A stretch of 64,000 nt of DNA, taken from Verrucomicrobiia bacterium. Lineage in GTDB: Bacteria; Verrucomicrobiota; Verrucomicrobiia; Limisphaerales; Pedosphaeraceae. The stretch is from assembly GCA_036268055.1 (NCBI GenBank), contig DATAUW010000041.1, positions 124,001-188,000 on the forward strand, given 5' to 3'. A model generated the notes under the pieces. It was not told where the DNA came from, did not search any database, and was given only the letters and a program-made list of their open reading frames with translations. Shown here piece by piece: positions 38,529-46,700 of the stretch (its first letter is position 1; each line of letters starts with the position of its first letter). The translations under genes were made by a program, and so were the position numbers.

Positions 38529-39367
38529 AATCGCCCACCCCCGCCAATCCCGCAACTTCCCTGAAATGGTTCGGCTGGACGGACCGTGGCAAAGTCCGCG
38601 CGAACAATGAGGACGCTTTTCTCGGCCTGCAATTCGACGCCCGCGAAACGCATCGCCTCGGCAAGGTCGGCGAAGCCGCCGTGCAAAATCACGATTACGT
38701 TTTCGCCGTCAGCGATGGCATGGGCGGCGCGCTCGCAGGCGAATATGCTAGCAAGATCGCCGTGGATAAAATCACCACGCTCCTCCCAAAGGCATTTCGA
38801 CATTCCGCTTTGGGGATGGAGGCCGGCTTCAGCGATTTGCTCACCGAACTTTTTACCGAAACGCATCGCGCCCTCGCCTACCTCGGCAGTTCCTACGAGG
38901 AATGTGCCGGCATGGAAGCCACATTGACGCTCGGCTGGTTCACACCGTTATGGCTTTACTTCGGTCACATCGGCGACAGCCGCCTTTATTACCTGCCCGC
39001 CGCCACCGGCCAGATTCGCCAGGTGACTCATGACGATACTCATGTCGGCTGGCTTTTTCGCAACGGCCAAATCAACGAGCGCGAAGCCCGCACGCATCCG
39101 CGCCGCAACGTCCTTCAAAAAGCGCTCGGCGGCGCTAATCAATTCGTGGACCCGCAAGTCGGCGCAATCGGCTGCGAAGCGGGAGACGTTTTTCTCATTT
39201 GCAGCGATGGCTTGATTGACGGCCTGTACGATCACCAAATTGCCGACCTCATAAAACCTTCCAGGCGCCGAAAAAAAGAAATCAATCCCGCCCAACAACT
39301 CGTCCAGGCCGCCCTCGAAACCGGTGGCCGCGACAACATCACCGCCCTCGTCATCCAAGTGCATTAA
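38525..39367 (+). CDS. PP2C-family Ser/Thr protein phosphatase
   Basis: 280 residues with all core PP2C motifs: GKVRANNEDAF, the metal-binding SDGMGG, GHIGDSRLYYL, ICSDGL and GGRDNITALVI. It is soluble, with no sensor domain, as in Stp/PrpC-type phosphatases that reverse Hanks-kinase phosphorylation. An insert with REARTHPRRNVLQKALG corresponds to the flap region. It overlaps the minimal kinase-like gene by 4 bp, suggesting a kinase-phosphatase pair. A REP-like element lies just downstream. Confidence 0.92.
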   Translation: MKSPTPANPATSLKWFGWTDRGKVRANNEDAFLGLQFDARETHRLGKVGEAAVQNHDYVFAVSDGMGGALAGEYASKIAVDKITTLLPKAFRHSALGMEAGFSDLLTELFTETHRALAYLGSSYEECAGMEATLTLGWFTPLWLYFGHIGDSRLYYLPAATGQIRQVTHDDTHVGWLFRNGQINEREARTHPRRNVLQKALGGANQFVDPQVGAIGCEAGDVFLICSDGLIDGLYDHQIADLIKPSRRRKKEINPAQQLVQAALETGGRDNITALVIQVH

Positions 39368-39401
39368 TGTACCTCGGCACCTTCCCCGGTAGAGACTCCG
39401 C

Positions 39402-39492
39402 AGTCCCGTAGGGACGACAGATCTTTGCCCAGCAATTTATTGCTGGGTTTAAATCCATTGCAAGCCAAGTCCCGCAGGGACGAAAGAATTCC
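39402..39492. repeat. Three-hairpin REP-like element, copy 2
   Basis: GTCCC-GTA-GGGAC, ACAGATCTTTG, CCCAGCAAT-TT-ATTGCTGGG, a spacer, then GTCCC-GCA-GGGAC and GAAAGAATTCC. Same layout and near-identical sequence as 33247-33340; the 3-nt loops vary while the stems are kept. Confidence 0.85.
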
Positions 39493-39581
39493 TTTATGAA
39501 ACCTGCGACCACCACTCATCCCACTCTTCCGCAAAAAAATTTCCCGCTTGAATCGCGTCCCGCGCCCATCACAATCCCGTC

Positions 39582-40382
39582 ATGACTATCAAAGACCCCG
39601 AGATTGTGGACATCTCCACCCCCACCGGCCCGATGCGCACGCACATCTATCGCCCGGCAGCCGCGGGACGTTATCCCGGCGTCGTTTTTTTCTCTGAAAT
39701 ATTTCAAATCACCGGCCCCATCCGCCGCACCGCCGCGATGCTCGCCGGGCACGGTTTCGTCGTCGCCGTTCCAGAAATTTATCACGAACTCGAACCATCC
39801 GGCACCGTCCTTGCGTATGACACCGCCGGCGCCGAACGCGGCAACGCCGACAAGACCGCCAAGGAACTTTCCAGCTACGATGCCGACGCCCGCGCCGCTC
39901 TCGATCATCTCAAGTCACTTCCCTATTGCACTGGCAAATTAGGTTCGATGGGCATTTGCATCGGCGGCCATCTTTCATTTCGCGCCGCGATGAATTCCGA
40001 CGTGCAAGCCGGCGCTTGCTTTTACGCCACCGATATTCACAAGCGCAGCCTCGGCAAAGGCATGAACGATAATTCGCTCGATCGCATGAAGGAAATCAAA
40101 GGCGAGATGCTCATGGTCTGGGGACGCCAGGACCCGCACATTCCCACCGAAGGCCGCGCTCTCGTTTATCAGGCGATGACCGCCGCCGGGGTCAATTTCA
40201 CCTGGCACGAATTCAACGGCCAGCATGCCTTCCTCCGCGATGAAGGCGCACGCTACGATCCCGAACTCGCGCTCATTTCCTACGGTCTCGTCTTCGACCT
40301 CTTCAAACGCAAACTCAACGAAGGCGACGTCTCCCCATCATCAACTGATTCATCAAAATCCTCAAAAATTTCGACTCATTAA
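39582..40382 (+). CDS. Dienelactone hydrolase family protein
   Basis: 266 residues, alpha/beta-hydrolase fold. The nucleophile is Cys126 in MGICIGGH (GxCxGG, as in dienelactone hydrolase), the acid Asp is in WGRQDPHIP and the His in NGQHAFLRDEG. The catalytic Cys favours a true DLH-type enzyme acting on lactones or esters, but no aromatic-degradation genes are nearby, so the substrate is unknown. No signal peptide; the tail is Ser-rich. Confidence 0.9.
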   Translation: MTIKDPEIVDISTPTGPMRTHIYRPAAAGRYPGVVFFSEIFQITGPIRRTAAMLAGHGFVVAVPEIYHELEPSGTVLAYDTAGAERGNADKTAKELSSYDADARAALDHLKSLPYCTGKLGSMGICIGGHLSFRAAMNSDVQAGACFYATDIHKRSLGKGMNDNSLDRMKEIKGEMLMVWGRQDPHIPTEGRALVYQAMTAAGVNFTWHEFNGQHAFLRDEGARYDPELALISYGLVFDLFKRKLNEGDVSPSSTDSSKSSKISTH

Positions 40383-40408
40383 CTTTTCTCTCTGATTCAT
40401 TTCCTCCA

Positions 40409-40440
40409 CTCTGCGCCTCTGCGTCTCTGCGCCTCTGCGT
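40409..40440. repeat. 8-bp tandem repeat, four units
   Basis: CTCTGCGC, CTCTGCGT, CTCTGCGC and CTCTGCGT in a row, followed by CAAAAAATC. Related arrays with CTCCGCGN units occur at 58273-58296 (same strand) and 59892-59915 (opposite strand). Confidence 0.85.
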
Positions 40441-40492
40441 CAAAAAATCTATTTCCATTTCCCGCGCCACCGACTTCGGTTATGCTTAAACC

Positions 40493-43006
40493 GTGTCGTT
40501 CGCCGAACAACTCGCATCGCATCCCGCGCTGAACCAAGTCACCGTCCCTGATCTTTGGCAGCAGCAAGCCGTGGCAGCATTGCGCGACGGAAAAAATGTC
40601 GTCGTTCAGGCCCCCACCGGTGCCGGCAAGACGCTGATCTTCGAGCTTTGGTCTAACGCCGGAAAAAATCGCGGCCAGGCAATTTACACCGTCCCCACTC
40701 GCGCGCTCGCCAACGACAAACTTGCCGAATGGCGCGCCCGCGGCTGGGATGTCGGCATCGCTACCGGCGATCTTGCCGAAAATCTTCACGCGCCGATTTT
40801 GGTCGCCACTCTTGAGACCCAAAAAAATCGCCTCATCCAGGGCGATGGCCCCGCCCTGCTCGTCGTGGACGAATATCAAATGATCGGCGACGCTGATCGC
40901 GGCCTCAACTATGAACTCGCCCTCGCGCTCGCGCCCCCGCACACGCAATTTCTCCTGCTCAGCGGCAGCGTCGCCAATCCCAATGACGTCGTGAAATGGC
41001 TGCAACGCCTTGGCCGTTCCGCCGTGCTCATCCGCCACGATCATCGCCCGGTTCCGCTGGAAGAAGTTCTCGCGAACAATATCAGTTATCATTTGCCCAG
41101 CGACATTCGCGGTTACTGGCCGCGCCTCGCCGCCAAATGCCTCGCCGAAGACCTTGGGCCGATTTTGATTTTCGCGCCGCGGCGTCAGGCGGCGGAATCC
41201 ATGGCCGCCGAACTCGCGCGCAATTTGCCCACGCCCAATCCGCTTCAACTCAGCGCCGAACAAAAACTGATCGTCGGCGATCATCTCGCCAAGCTTTTAA
41301 AAAGCCGCATCGCTTATCATCACAGCGGTCTAAGTTATGGCGCGCGGGCGGGCGTCATCGAACCACTCGCGAAGGCAGGCCAACTGCGCATTGTCGTCGC
41401 CACGATGGGTCTTGCCGCCGGAATTAATTTTTCCCTGCGCAGCGTCGCGCTCGCGGGCGCGTCCTATCGCCGCGATCAACTCGAGCAACCGCTCAAGGCG
41501 GACGAAATTCTTCAGATGTTCGGCCGCGCGGGACGGCGTGGGCTCGACGAAACCGGTTTCGCGCTCGTGACCGCGAATGAACTGCGCCTGCTCGATGCGC
41601 ATCCCGCGCATCTCGCGCGCAGCGCCGCCGTGGATTGGAGCGCGCTGCTCGGCCTGATGACCCTCGCCGCGCAACATCAGCGCGACCCTTTCCGCGAAGC
41701 CGTCCGCATCCAGGAACGCCTGTTCACCACCAAGCCTATTTTCCTCGGCGTCGAAGAATCTCTAAAACATCCCGACGTTCCCTGCGGCCTGAAAACCGAC
41801 GCCGAGCGCGCCCGCCACGTCCGCAAACATTACCGCGAAATGTTCAACACGCGCGGCGAATGGCAACCCATTCCCGATCCCGTCGAAAAACCCTTGCGCG
41901 AAATTTTCTCACTTCCCGCACAAACCACCCCCGATGCATCCGCTTCCCCTAATTCCGCACTCCGCATTCCGCACTCCGCACTCGGAATTCCTGCTGCCTT
42001 AGAAAAAGTGGGCATCGGAAATCTCTGCATCCTCTCCGAACCCGGCGCGCCAAAAATTTATGGCCGGGCCATGACCGTCGCCGACAAATTGAACGATGAC
42101 CGCGTCATCATCGCCAAGTGGGTTCGACGATTGCTCGATTGGAATGGACGCCAGGCGCCGCTCGCCGTGTGGACGGAAAAAATTGCGCCACTGCTCACGG
42201 AAAAATTGGCGCAACAAAAAACTCCCGTCGTTCGCATCGTGACCCAAGGCCATCGCATCATGGCGCAAGTGAGTCTTGCCGAACTCACCTTGCGCGTGCC
42301 GGTGGACGCTCACGGCGTCGCGCTGTGGCGGCCCGTCGAACGTGACGTTCTGCCGCCCGACTGCGCGCGTTGCTCCCTGGTTCCCGTGTGCCGCGAATTA
42401 CCCACGAACACCGGCACGGCATTGCTGTGGCGCCGTCTCGGTTTGGTGGATGCCGCCGGCGTGCCGACGTTGCGCGGCCAGGTCGTCAGTTTTTTTTCGC
42501 AAGGCGATGGACTCGCCATCGCTGCCGCGCTCGAAGACCTGAATTATCCGCTCGACGAAATGATTTACGACCTGGCGAATTTGGACGCCGGTTTTCGTTT
42601 TTGCGGTGAAGACAATCGCTGGGCCGGCCGCCTCGCCATCGCCTGCCACCAGATTTTTGGGCTGCAATCCGTCACTGGATATTTGGAAAACGGTATGCCA
42701 CCGAAATACGGCGCGGGCGCGGAGCAAGTCGTCGCCGCCGTCCATAAAAATCCCGCCAACAAACACGCTTACATCACCGACCTGCTCGGCGCGGGTGACA
42801 TTGACCGCATCATTATCGAGTGGCGGAGCCTGTTGCGCCAGATCATCCACGCGCCCGATCTGGATTGGCCGCGCTGGCGTGACCTTAAGAATGTTGCGCG
42901 CGCGACCCTGCAGGAAACCGAATCGCCCACGCTGACAACCTTGCCGCCCTTGGAATATCACCAAACCAAACGCGTTGACCACCGCCTAATTCTTCGCCGC
43001 CATTAA
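40493..43006 (+). CDS. Second Ski2-like DEAD/DEAH-box helicase, with C-terminal Cys cluster
   Basis: 837 residues from GTG 40493. Helicase motifs: APTGAGKT (I), DEYQ (II), LSGSV (III), QMFGRAGRRG (VI), with the winged-helix region after. The C-terminal ~350 residues are not a family I recognise; they contain Cys624, Cys627 and Cys633 (DCARCSLVPVCRELP, Cx2Cx5C), which may hold zinc or an Fe-S cluster. Residues ~487-500 (NSALRIPHSALGIP) come from an in-frame copy of an intergenic repeat. The acetyltransferase gene begins one base after the stop, so the two are probably co-transcribed. Nucleic acid target unknown. Confidence 0.82.
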   Translation: MSFAEQLASHPALNQVTVPDLWQQQAVAALRDGKNVVVQAPTGAGKTLIFELWSNAGKNRGQAIYTVPTRALANDKLAEWRARGWDVGIATGDLAENLHAPILVATLETQKNRLIQGDGPALLVVDEYQMIGDADRGLNYELALALAPPHTQFLLLSGSVANPNDVVKWLQRLGRSAVLIRHDHRPVPLEEVLANNISYHLPSDIRGYWPRLAAKCLAEDLGPILIFAPRRQAAESMAAELARNLPTPNPLQLSAEQKLIVGDHLAKLLKSRIAYHHSGLSYGARAGVIEPLAKAGQLRIVVATMGLAAGINFSLRSVALAGASYRRDQLEQPLKADEILQMFGRAGRRGLDETGFALVTANELRLLDAHPAHLARSAAVDWSALLGLMTLAAQHQRDPFREAVRIQERLFTTKPIFLGVEESLKHPDVPCGLKTDAERARHVRKHYREMFNTRGEWQPIPDPVEKPLREIFSLPAQTTPDASASPNSALRIPHSALGIPAALEKVGIGNLCILSEPGAPKIYGRAMTVADKLNDDRVIIAKWVRRLLDWNGRQAPLAVWTEKIAPLLTEKLAQQKTPVVRIVTQGHRIMAQVSLAELTLRVPVDAHGVALWRPVERDVLPPDCARCSLVPVCRELPTNTGTALLWRRLGLVDAAGVPTLRGQVVSFFSQGDGLAIAAALEDLNYPLDEMIYDLANLDAGFRFCGEDNRWAGRLAIACHQIFGLQSVTGYLENGMPPKYGAGAEQVVAAVHKNPANKHAYITDLLGAGDIDRIIIEWRSLLRQIIHAPDLDWPRWRDLKNVARATLQETESPTLTTLPPLEYHQTKRVDHRLILRRH
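41951..41990 (+). repeat. ATTCCGCACTCCGC-type repeat inside the helicase coding sequence
   Basis: AATTCCGCACTCCGCATTCC continues with GCACTCCGCACTCGGAATTC. The units alternate ATTCCGC and ACTCCGC. The insertion keeps the reading frame and lies between conserved helicase domains. Compare 33173-33206. Confidence 0.7.
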
Positions 43007-43007
43007 T

Positions 43008-43517
43008 ATGTCACGATCAATGGACAAAAAATTTAATATCCGTCCCGCAACGGTCGAAGACGTTCCCGCCATTCTCAAATTCATCCGGGCCTTGGCCGAT
43101 TACGAAAAACTTTCCCATCAAGTCACCGCGACTGAAGAACTGCTGCGGCACACGCTCTTCGAAAAAAAATCCGCCGAAGTGCTTCTCGCCAGCGAAGGCG
43201 ATGTCCCGGTGGGTTTCGCTGTTTTCTTTCATAACTTCTCGACGTTTCTCGGCAAGCCGGGAATTTATCTCGAAGATGTTTTCGTGCTGCCGGAATTTCG
43301 CGGACGCGGTTATGGCAAAGCGTTGATGGTCTATCTTGCCCGGCTCGCTTGCGAACGTGATTGCGGGCGTTTCGAATGGTCCGTCCTCGATTGGAACCAG
43401 CCCTCGATTGATTTCTACAGATCCATCGGCGCAAATCCGCTGAGCGAATGGATCATCCAGCGCATGACAGGCGATGTGATCAAAAATCTCGCCGCCCAAA
43501 AATTGCCGCACGAATAG
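43008..43517 (+). CDS. GNAT-family N-acetyltransferase
   Basis: 169 residues. RPATVEDVPAILKFIRALADYEK and the acetyl-CoA motif PEFRGRGYGKALM match GNAT enzymes of the diamine/spermidine acetyltransferase (SSAT)-like group; WNQPSIDFYRSIGA is the C-terminal motif. Starts one base after the helicase gene (TAATATG); ATG 43020 is an alternative. The acceptor molecule is unknown. Confidence 0.88.
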   Translation: MSRSMDKKFNIRPATVEDVPAILKFIRALADYEKLSHQVTATEELLRHTLFEKKSAEVLLASEGDVPVGFAVFFHNFSTFLGKPGIYLEDVFVLPEFRGRGYGKALMVYLARLACERDCGRFEWSVLDWNQPSIDFYRSIGANPLSEWIIQRMTGDVIKNLAAQKLPHE

Positions 43518-43518
43518 T

Positions 43519-43698
43519 AGAGCATTGACAGAAATTATGTAGCGGTGTGAAGCGAGGATTTTTGGCTTTTGGCGAGGCTTTGGCGAAGGAAGCAGGCCCG
43601 CAGTGGCCTGTGACTGAGCCAAAACGAAGCCAAAAGCCAAAAAGACCGCTTCCTTTCAGGGCACTACCACACCGCTACATAATTTGTGGAGATGCTCT
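43519..43698. mobile_element. 180-bp MITE-like imperfect palindrome
   Basis: The ends are inverted: AGAGCAT at 43519-43525 with ATGCTCT at 43692-43698, then AAATTATGTAGCGGTGTG (43532-43549) with its exact complement at 43668-43685 (18 bp). Further inside, TTTTTGGCTTTTGGC on the left matches GCCAAAAGCCAAAAA on the right, and AGGCC/GGCCT occurs at the centre. The whole unit could fold into one long hairpin. It encodes no transposase and lies between the convergent acetyltransferase and pnp genes. Confidence 0.75.
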
Positions 43699-43707
43699 AA
43701 GCGATGA

Positions 43708-43741
43708 GAAAATAAAAAAGGCGGACTGTTTCCAGTCCGCC
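43708..43741 (-). terminator. Terminator of the rpsO-pnp operon
   Basis: Minus-strand GGCGGACT pairs with AGTCCGCC (8 bp, 6-nt loop GGAAAC), followed by TTTTTTATTTTC. It lies about 35 bp after the pnp stop and abuts the palindromic element. Confidence 0.92.
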
Positions 43742-43775
43742 TCGTGTAAATAATTAATTCAGCCTAACCGCGCTA

Positions 43776-46088
43776 TCAGCGGGCAGGACGCGGCCCGCTA
43801 CGGCGGTCATCGCGCGGAGGACGATTGTCCCGGCGTCCACCACGATCGCCACCCCGGCCACGATCATCACCGCGGCCATCGCGAGGCTGCTGCTCTTCGT
43901 CCGAACCACGGCCCACATCGGCCGGCTGTCCGTCGGCACCGGCAGCGCCTTCTGGAGGAGGTGTGCCCCCGCCCATTTCGGCATCGCGGTCGGCCATGGC
44001 GGCGCGGCGCGAAAGTTTTACGCGGCCTTTTTCATCCACGCCCAGGCACTTGACCCAGATTTCGTCACCGATCTTGACGATGTCTTCGGTCTGCTTGACG
44101 CGGAAATTCGCCAGTTCGCTGATGTGAACCAAGCCGTCCTTGCCCGGCAGGAATTCCACGAACGCGCCGAATTCCTTGATGGTCACGACCCGTCCGCGAT
44201 AGATCTTGCCGATCTCCGCTTCCGCCGTCATGCCCTCGATGGATTCGCGCGCAATCTTCATGCCTTCGGACGACACGGAATAAATATTCACCGTGCCATC
44301 GTCTTCGATGTTGATTTCGCAACCAGATTCTTCGACCAGGCGTTTGATGTTCTTACCGCCAGGTCCGATCAGCGCACCAATCTTTTCCGGATTGATCTTC
44401 AGGGTGATGATGCGCGGAGCGTACTTGCTCAATTCGGCGCGCGGCGCGGACAGCGTCTTGGCCATTTCGCCCAGCACGAACAAACGAGCCACGCGGGCGC
44501 GCTCAACGGCTTCCGACATCAATTCATGCGAAATACCGCGGAGCTTCAAGTCCAACTGAAAACCGGTGATGCCCTTTTCCGTGCCGGCGATTTTGCAATC
44601 CATGTCGCAGAAACCGTCTTCCCAACCGATGATGTCGGTGAGCAGTTTATAGCGGGAAATATTGTCGAGATCATCATGATCAGTGCAGATGCCGATGCTG
44701 ATGCCCGCGACCGGGCGAATCATCGGAACACCTGCGTCGAGCAATGCCAGCGTGCCGCCGCAGACCGACGCCATCGAAGTGGAACCATTCGATTCCATGA
44801 TTTCGCTCACCACGCGCACCGCATAGGGATATTCCGCGGGCAACATGGATTCGAGCGAGCGTTCCGCCAACGCGCCGTGGCCAATCTCGCGGCGTCCGGG
44901 ACCGCTAATGCGGCCGGTTTCGCCAACCGAGAAATTCGGGAAGTTATAATGGAGGAGAAACTTCTTCTCGTTTTTGCCGCCAGTGTAGGAATCAAATTCC
45001 TGAGCGTCTTCGCCGGTGCCAAGCGTGACGAGCGTGACGGCTTGGGTTTCACCGCGAGCGAAGATCGCCGAACCGTGAGCGCGAGGGAGAATGCCCGCCT
45101 CAGTCGAGATGGCGCGCACGGTGTCCATCGCGCGACCATCCAAACGCTTGCCGTGATCCAGCACGAGCGCGCGGACATTTTCCTTTTGCAGATAGTATGC
45201 GACGTCTTTCAACATGAAGTCCGTCACTTTTTCTGCCCCGAATTTTTCCACGAGTTTCTTACCGACTTCGGCAAAGATCGCGCTGACCGCAGCTTCGCGC
45301 GCGAGTTTTCCCGGAGTCAACAATGCCGGAATAATGCGATCGCCCGCGAGCGACTTCGCTTCCTTCAAAACTTCTTCCGGAACAATCGTCGTCGTGATCG
45401 TCCGCTTCTTTTTGCCGGCGGCGGCGGCCAATTTTTTCTGCGCTTCGATCAGCGGCTGGCAGGCTTCATGGCCGAATTTCAAAGCGGCGTTGAAGTCAGC
45501 CTCGGAAATTTCCTTGGCCGCGCCTTCATACATGACGATGTCTTTGGAGTTGCCGACATACACGAGGTCGAGATCGCTCTCGGCCATTTCGACATGCGTC
45601 GGGTTCGCAACAAACTTGCCGCCGATGCGGCCGATGCGCAACGCGCCCAGCGGACCGTCCCACGGAATATCACTCACCGACAACGCCGCCGAAGCGCCGA
45701 TGATACTGAGAATGTCAGGATCGTTTTCACCGTCGGCGCTGAGCACTACGGTTTGCACTTGGACTTCGTTATACCAGCCTTTGGGGAACAACGGACGAAT
45801 CGGGCGATCGGTCAAACGGCAGGTGAGAATTTCTTTTTCCGTCGGGCGGCCTTCGCGCTTGAAGTAACCGCCGGGGAATTTTCCGGCAGCGGCGGCTTTT
45901 TCACGGTAATCCACCGTGAGGGGGAAAAATTCCTGGCCGGGCTTGGCCTTCACCGCGGCAACGGCGGCCACGAGGACGATGGTTTCACCGAGTTGGACGG
46001 TTACAGCGCCGTCCGCCTGCTTGGCAAGTTTCCCGGTTTCGATGTGAATCTGCTTGTCGCCTAACGAGGCGCTAATTTTTTCTGGCAT
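43776..46088 (-). CDS. pnp: Polyribonucleotide nucleotidyltransferase (PNPase)
   Basis: 770 residues: two RNase PH domains, a KH domain (LIGPGGKNIKRLVEESG, ~565-625), an S1 domain (GRVVTIKEFGAFVEFLPGKDG, ~632-700) and a C-terminal tail. The enzyme degrades RNA 3'-to-5' with phosphate. The last ~70 residues are unusually rich in Arg, Gly and Asp (GRGGDRGGRRDNRPPRDDRR), similar to RGG-type RNA-binding tails. It follows rpsO, the common bacterial arrangement, after a 214-bp gap. Confidence 0.96.
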   Translation of the reverse strand: MPEKISASLGDKQIHIETGKLAKQADGAVTVQLGETIVLVAAVAAVKAKPGQEFFPLTVDYREKAAAAGKFPGGYFKREGRPTEKEILTCRLTDRPIRPLFPKGWYNEVQVQTVVLSADGENDPDILSIIGASAALSVSDIPWDGPLGALRIGRIGGKFVANPTHVEMAESDLDLVYVGNSKDIVMYEGAAKEISEADFNAALKFGHEACQPLIEAQKKLAAAAGKKKRTITTTIVPEEVLKEAKSLAGDRIIPALLTPGKLAREAAVSAIFAEVGKKLVEKFGAEKVTDFMLKDVAYYLQKENVRALVLDHGKRLDGRAMDTVRAISTEAGILPRAHGSAIFARGETQAVTLVTLGTGEDAQEFDSYTGGKNEKKFLLHYNFPNFSVGETGRISGPGRREIGHGALAERSLESMLPAEYPYAVRVVSEIMESNGSTSMASVCGGTLALLDAGVPMIRPVAGISIGICTDHDDLDNISRYKLLTDIIGWEDGFCDMDCKIAGTEKGITGFQLDLKLRGISHELMSEAVERARVARLFVLGEMAKTLSAPRAELSKYAPRIITLKINPEKIGALIGPGGKNIKRLVEESGCEINIEDDGTVNIYSVSSEGMKIARESIEGMTAEAEIGKIYRGRVVTIKEFGAFVEFLPGKDGLVHISELANFRVKQTEDIVKIGDEIWVKCLGVDEKGRVKLSRRAAMADRDAEMGGGTPPPEGAAGADGQPADVGRGSDEEQQPRDGRGDDRGRGGDRGGRRDNRPPRDDRRSGPRPAR

Positions 46089-46302
46089 AGAGTTTATTTC
46101 TACCCGCTGCCACGAGAAACTTCAGTGAACACCTGTAGCGCAGGTGCTGATTGAAATTACCCAGGAGCGGAGTTGTTAAAACGTGCGGTCGTTGAGGTGA
46201 AAATCGGTCCGGCCACGTTCCCCGTCCCGATTAAATGAAAATAAATGGCGAAGGCCCGCCCTCCATGTGAACCACGGTGAAGCGCCCCCTGCCCCATACC
46301 GA
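46089..46302 (-). promoter_or_regulatory. Leader between rpsO and pnp
   Basis: 214 bp. It contains a small hairpin CACCTG-TAGCG-CAGGTG (46130-46146) about 45 bp before the pnp ATG. In E. coli this interval carries an RNase III-processed stem-loop through which PNPase represses itself; whether that applies here is unknown. No strong terminator is seen, so read-through from rpsO is likely. Confidence 0.4.
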
Positions 46303-46560
46303 TTACTTGCGCAACTTGAGCTTCTTCGTCACCGCCGTGTAGCGGCTGACGTCGGTGTTGTGCAGATAATCCAGCAAACGGCGGCGTTGGCCGACCATCA
46401 CCAGCAACCCGCGGCGCGAGCTGTGGTCTTTCAAATTCTTTTGCAGATGCTCAGTCAAATGGTTGATCCGCTGCGTCAATAACGCGATCTGCACATCCGC
46501 CGAGCCGGTGTCGCGCTCGTGCAATTTAAATCCGTCAATCGTCTTCACTTTTGCTTCCAT
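46303..46560 (-). CDS. rpsO: 30S ribosomal protein S15
   Basis: 85 residues with the S15 core: [40 protein letters not shown] and a C-terminal KKLKLRK. It binds 16S rRNA helices early in small-subunit assembly. First gene of the rpsO-pnp unit. The N terminus ([11 protein letters not shown]) is slightly shorter than in E. coli. Confidence 0.97.
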   Translation of the reverse strand: MEAKVKTIDGFKLHERDTGSADVQIALLTQRINHLTEHLQKNLKDHSSRRGLLVMVGQRRRLLDYLHNTDVSRYTAVTKKLKLRK

Positions 46561-46700
46561 AATTAACTCGTAAATGTTTCTTTAAAATTAAAGGTCTGTA
46601 ACATTAAGTGGATTTCAAAAGGCTGTAAAGCACTTTCCCACCCGTTTTAACTGCTCTGCCAGCGGGACTTCCACGCCGACCATGCTGGAATAAAGTGACA

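Noticed and set aside
44124-46064. 646-codon plus-strand open frame opposite pnp
   Set aside because: Antisense shadow of PNPase; the product is low-complexity and matches nothing.
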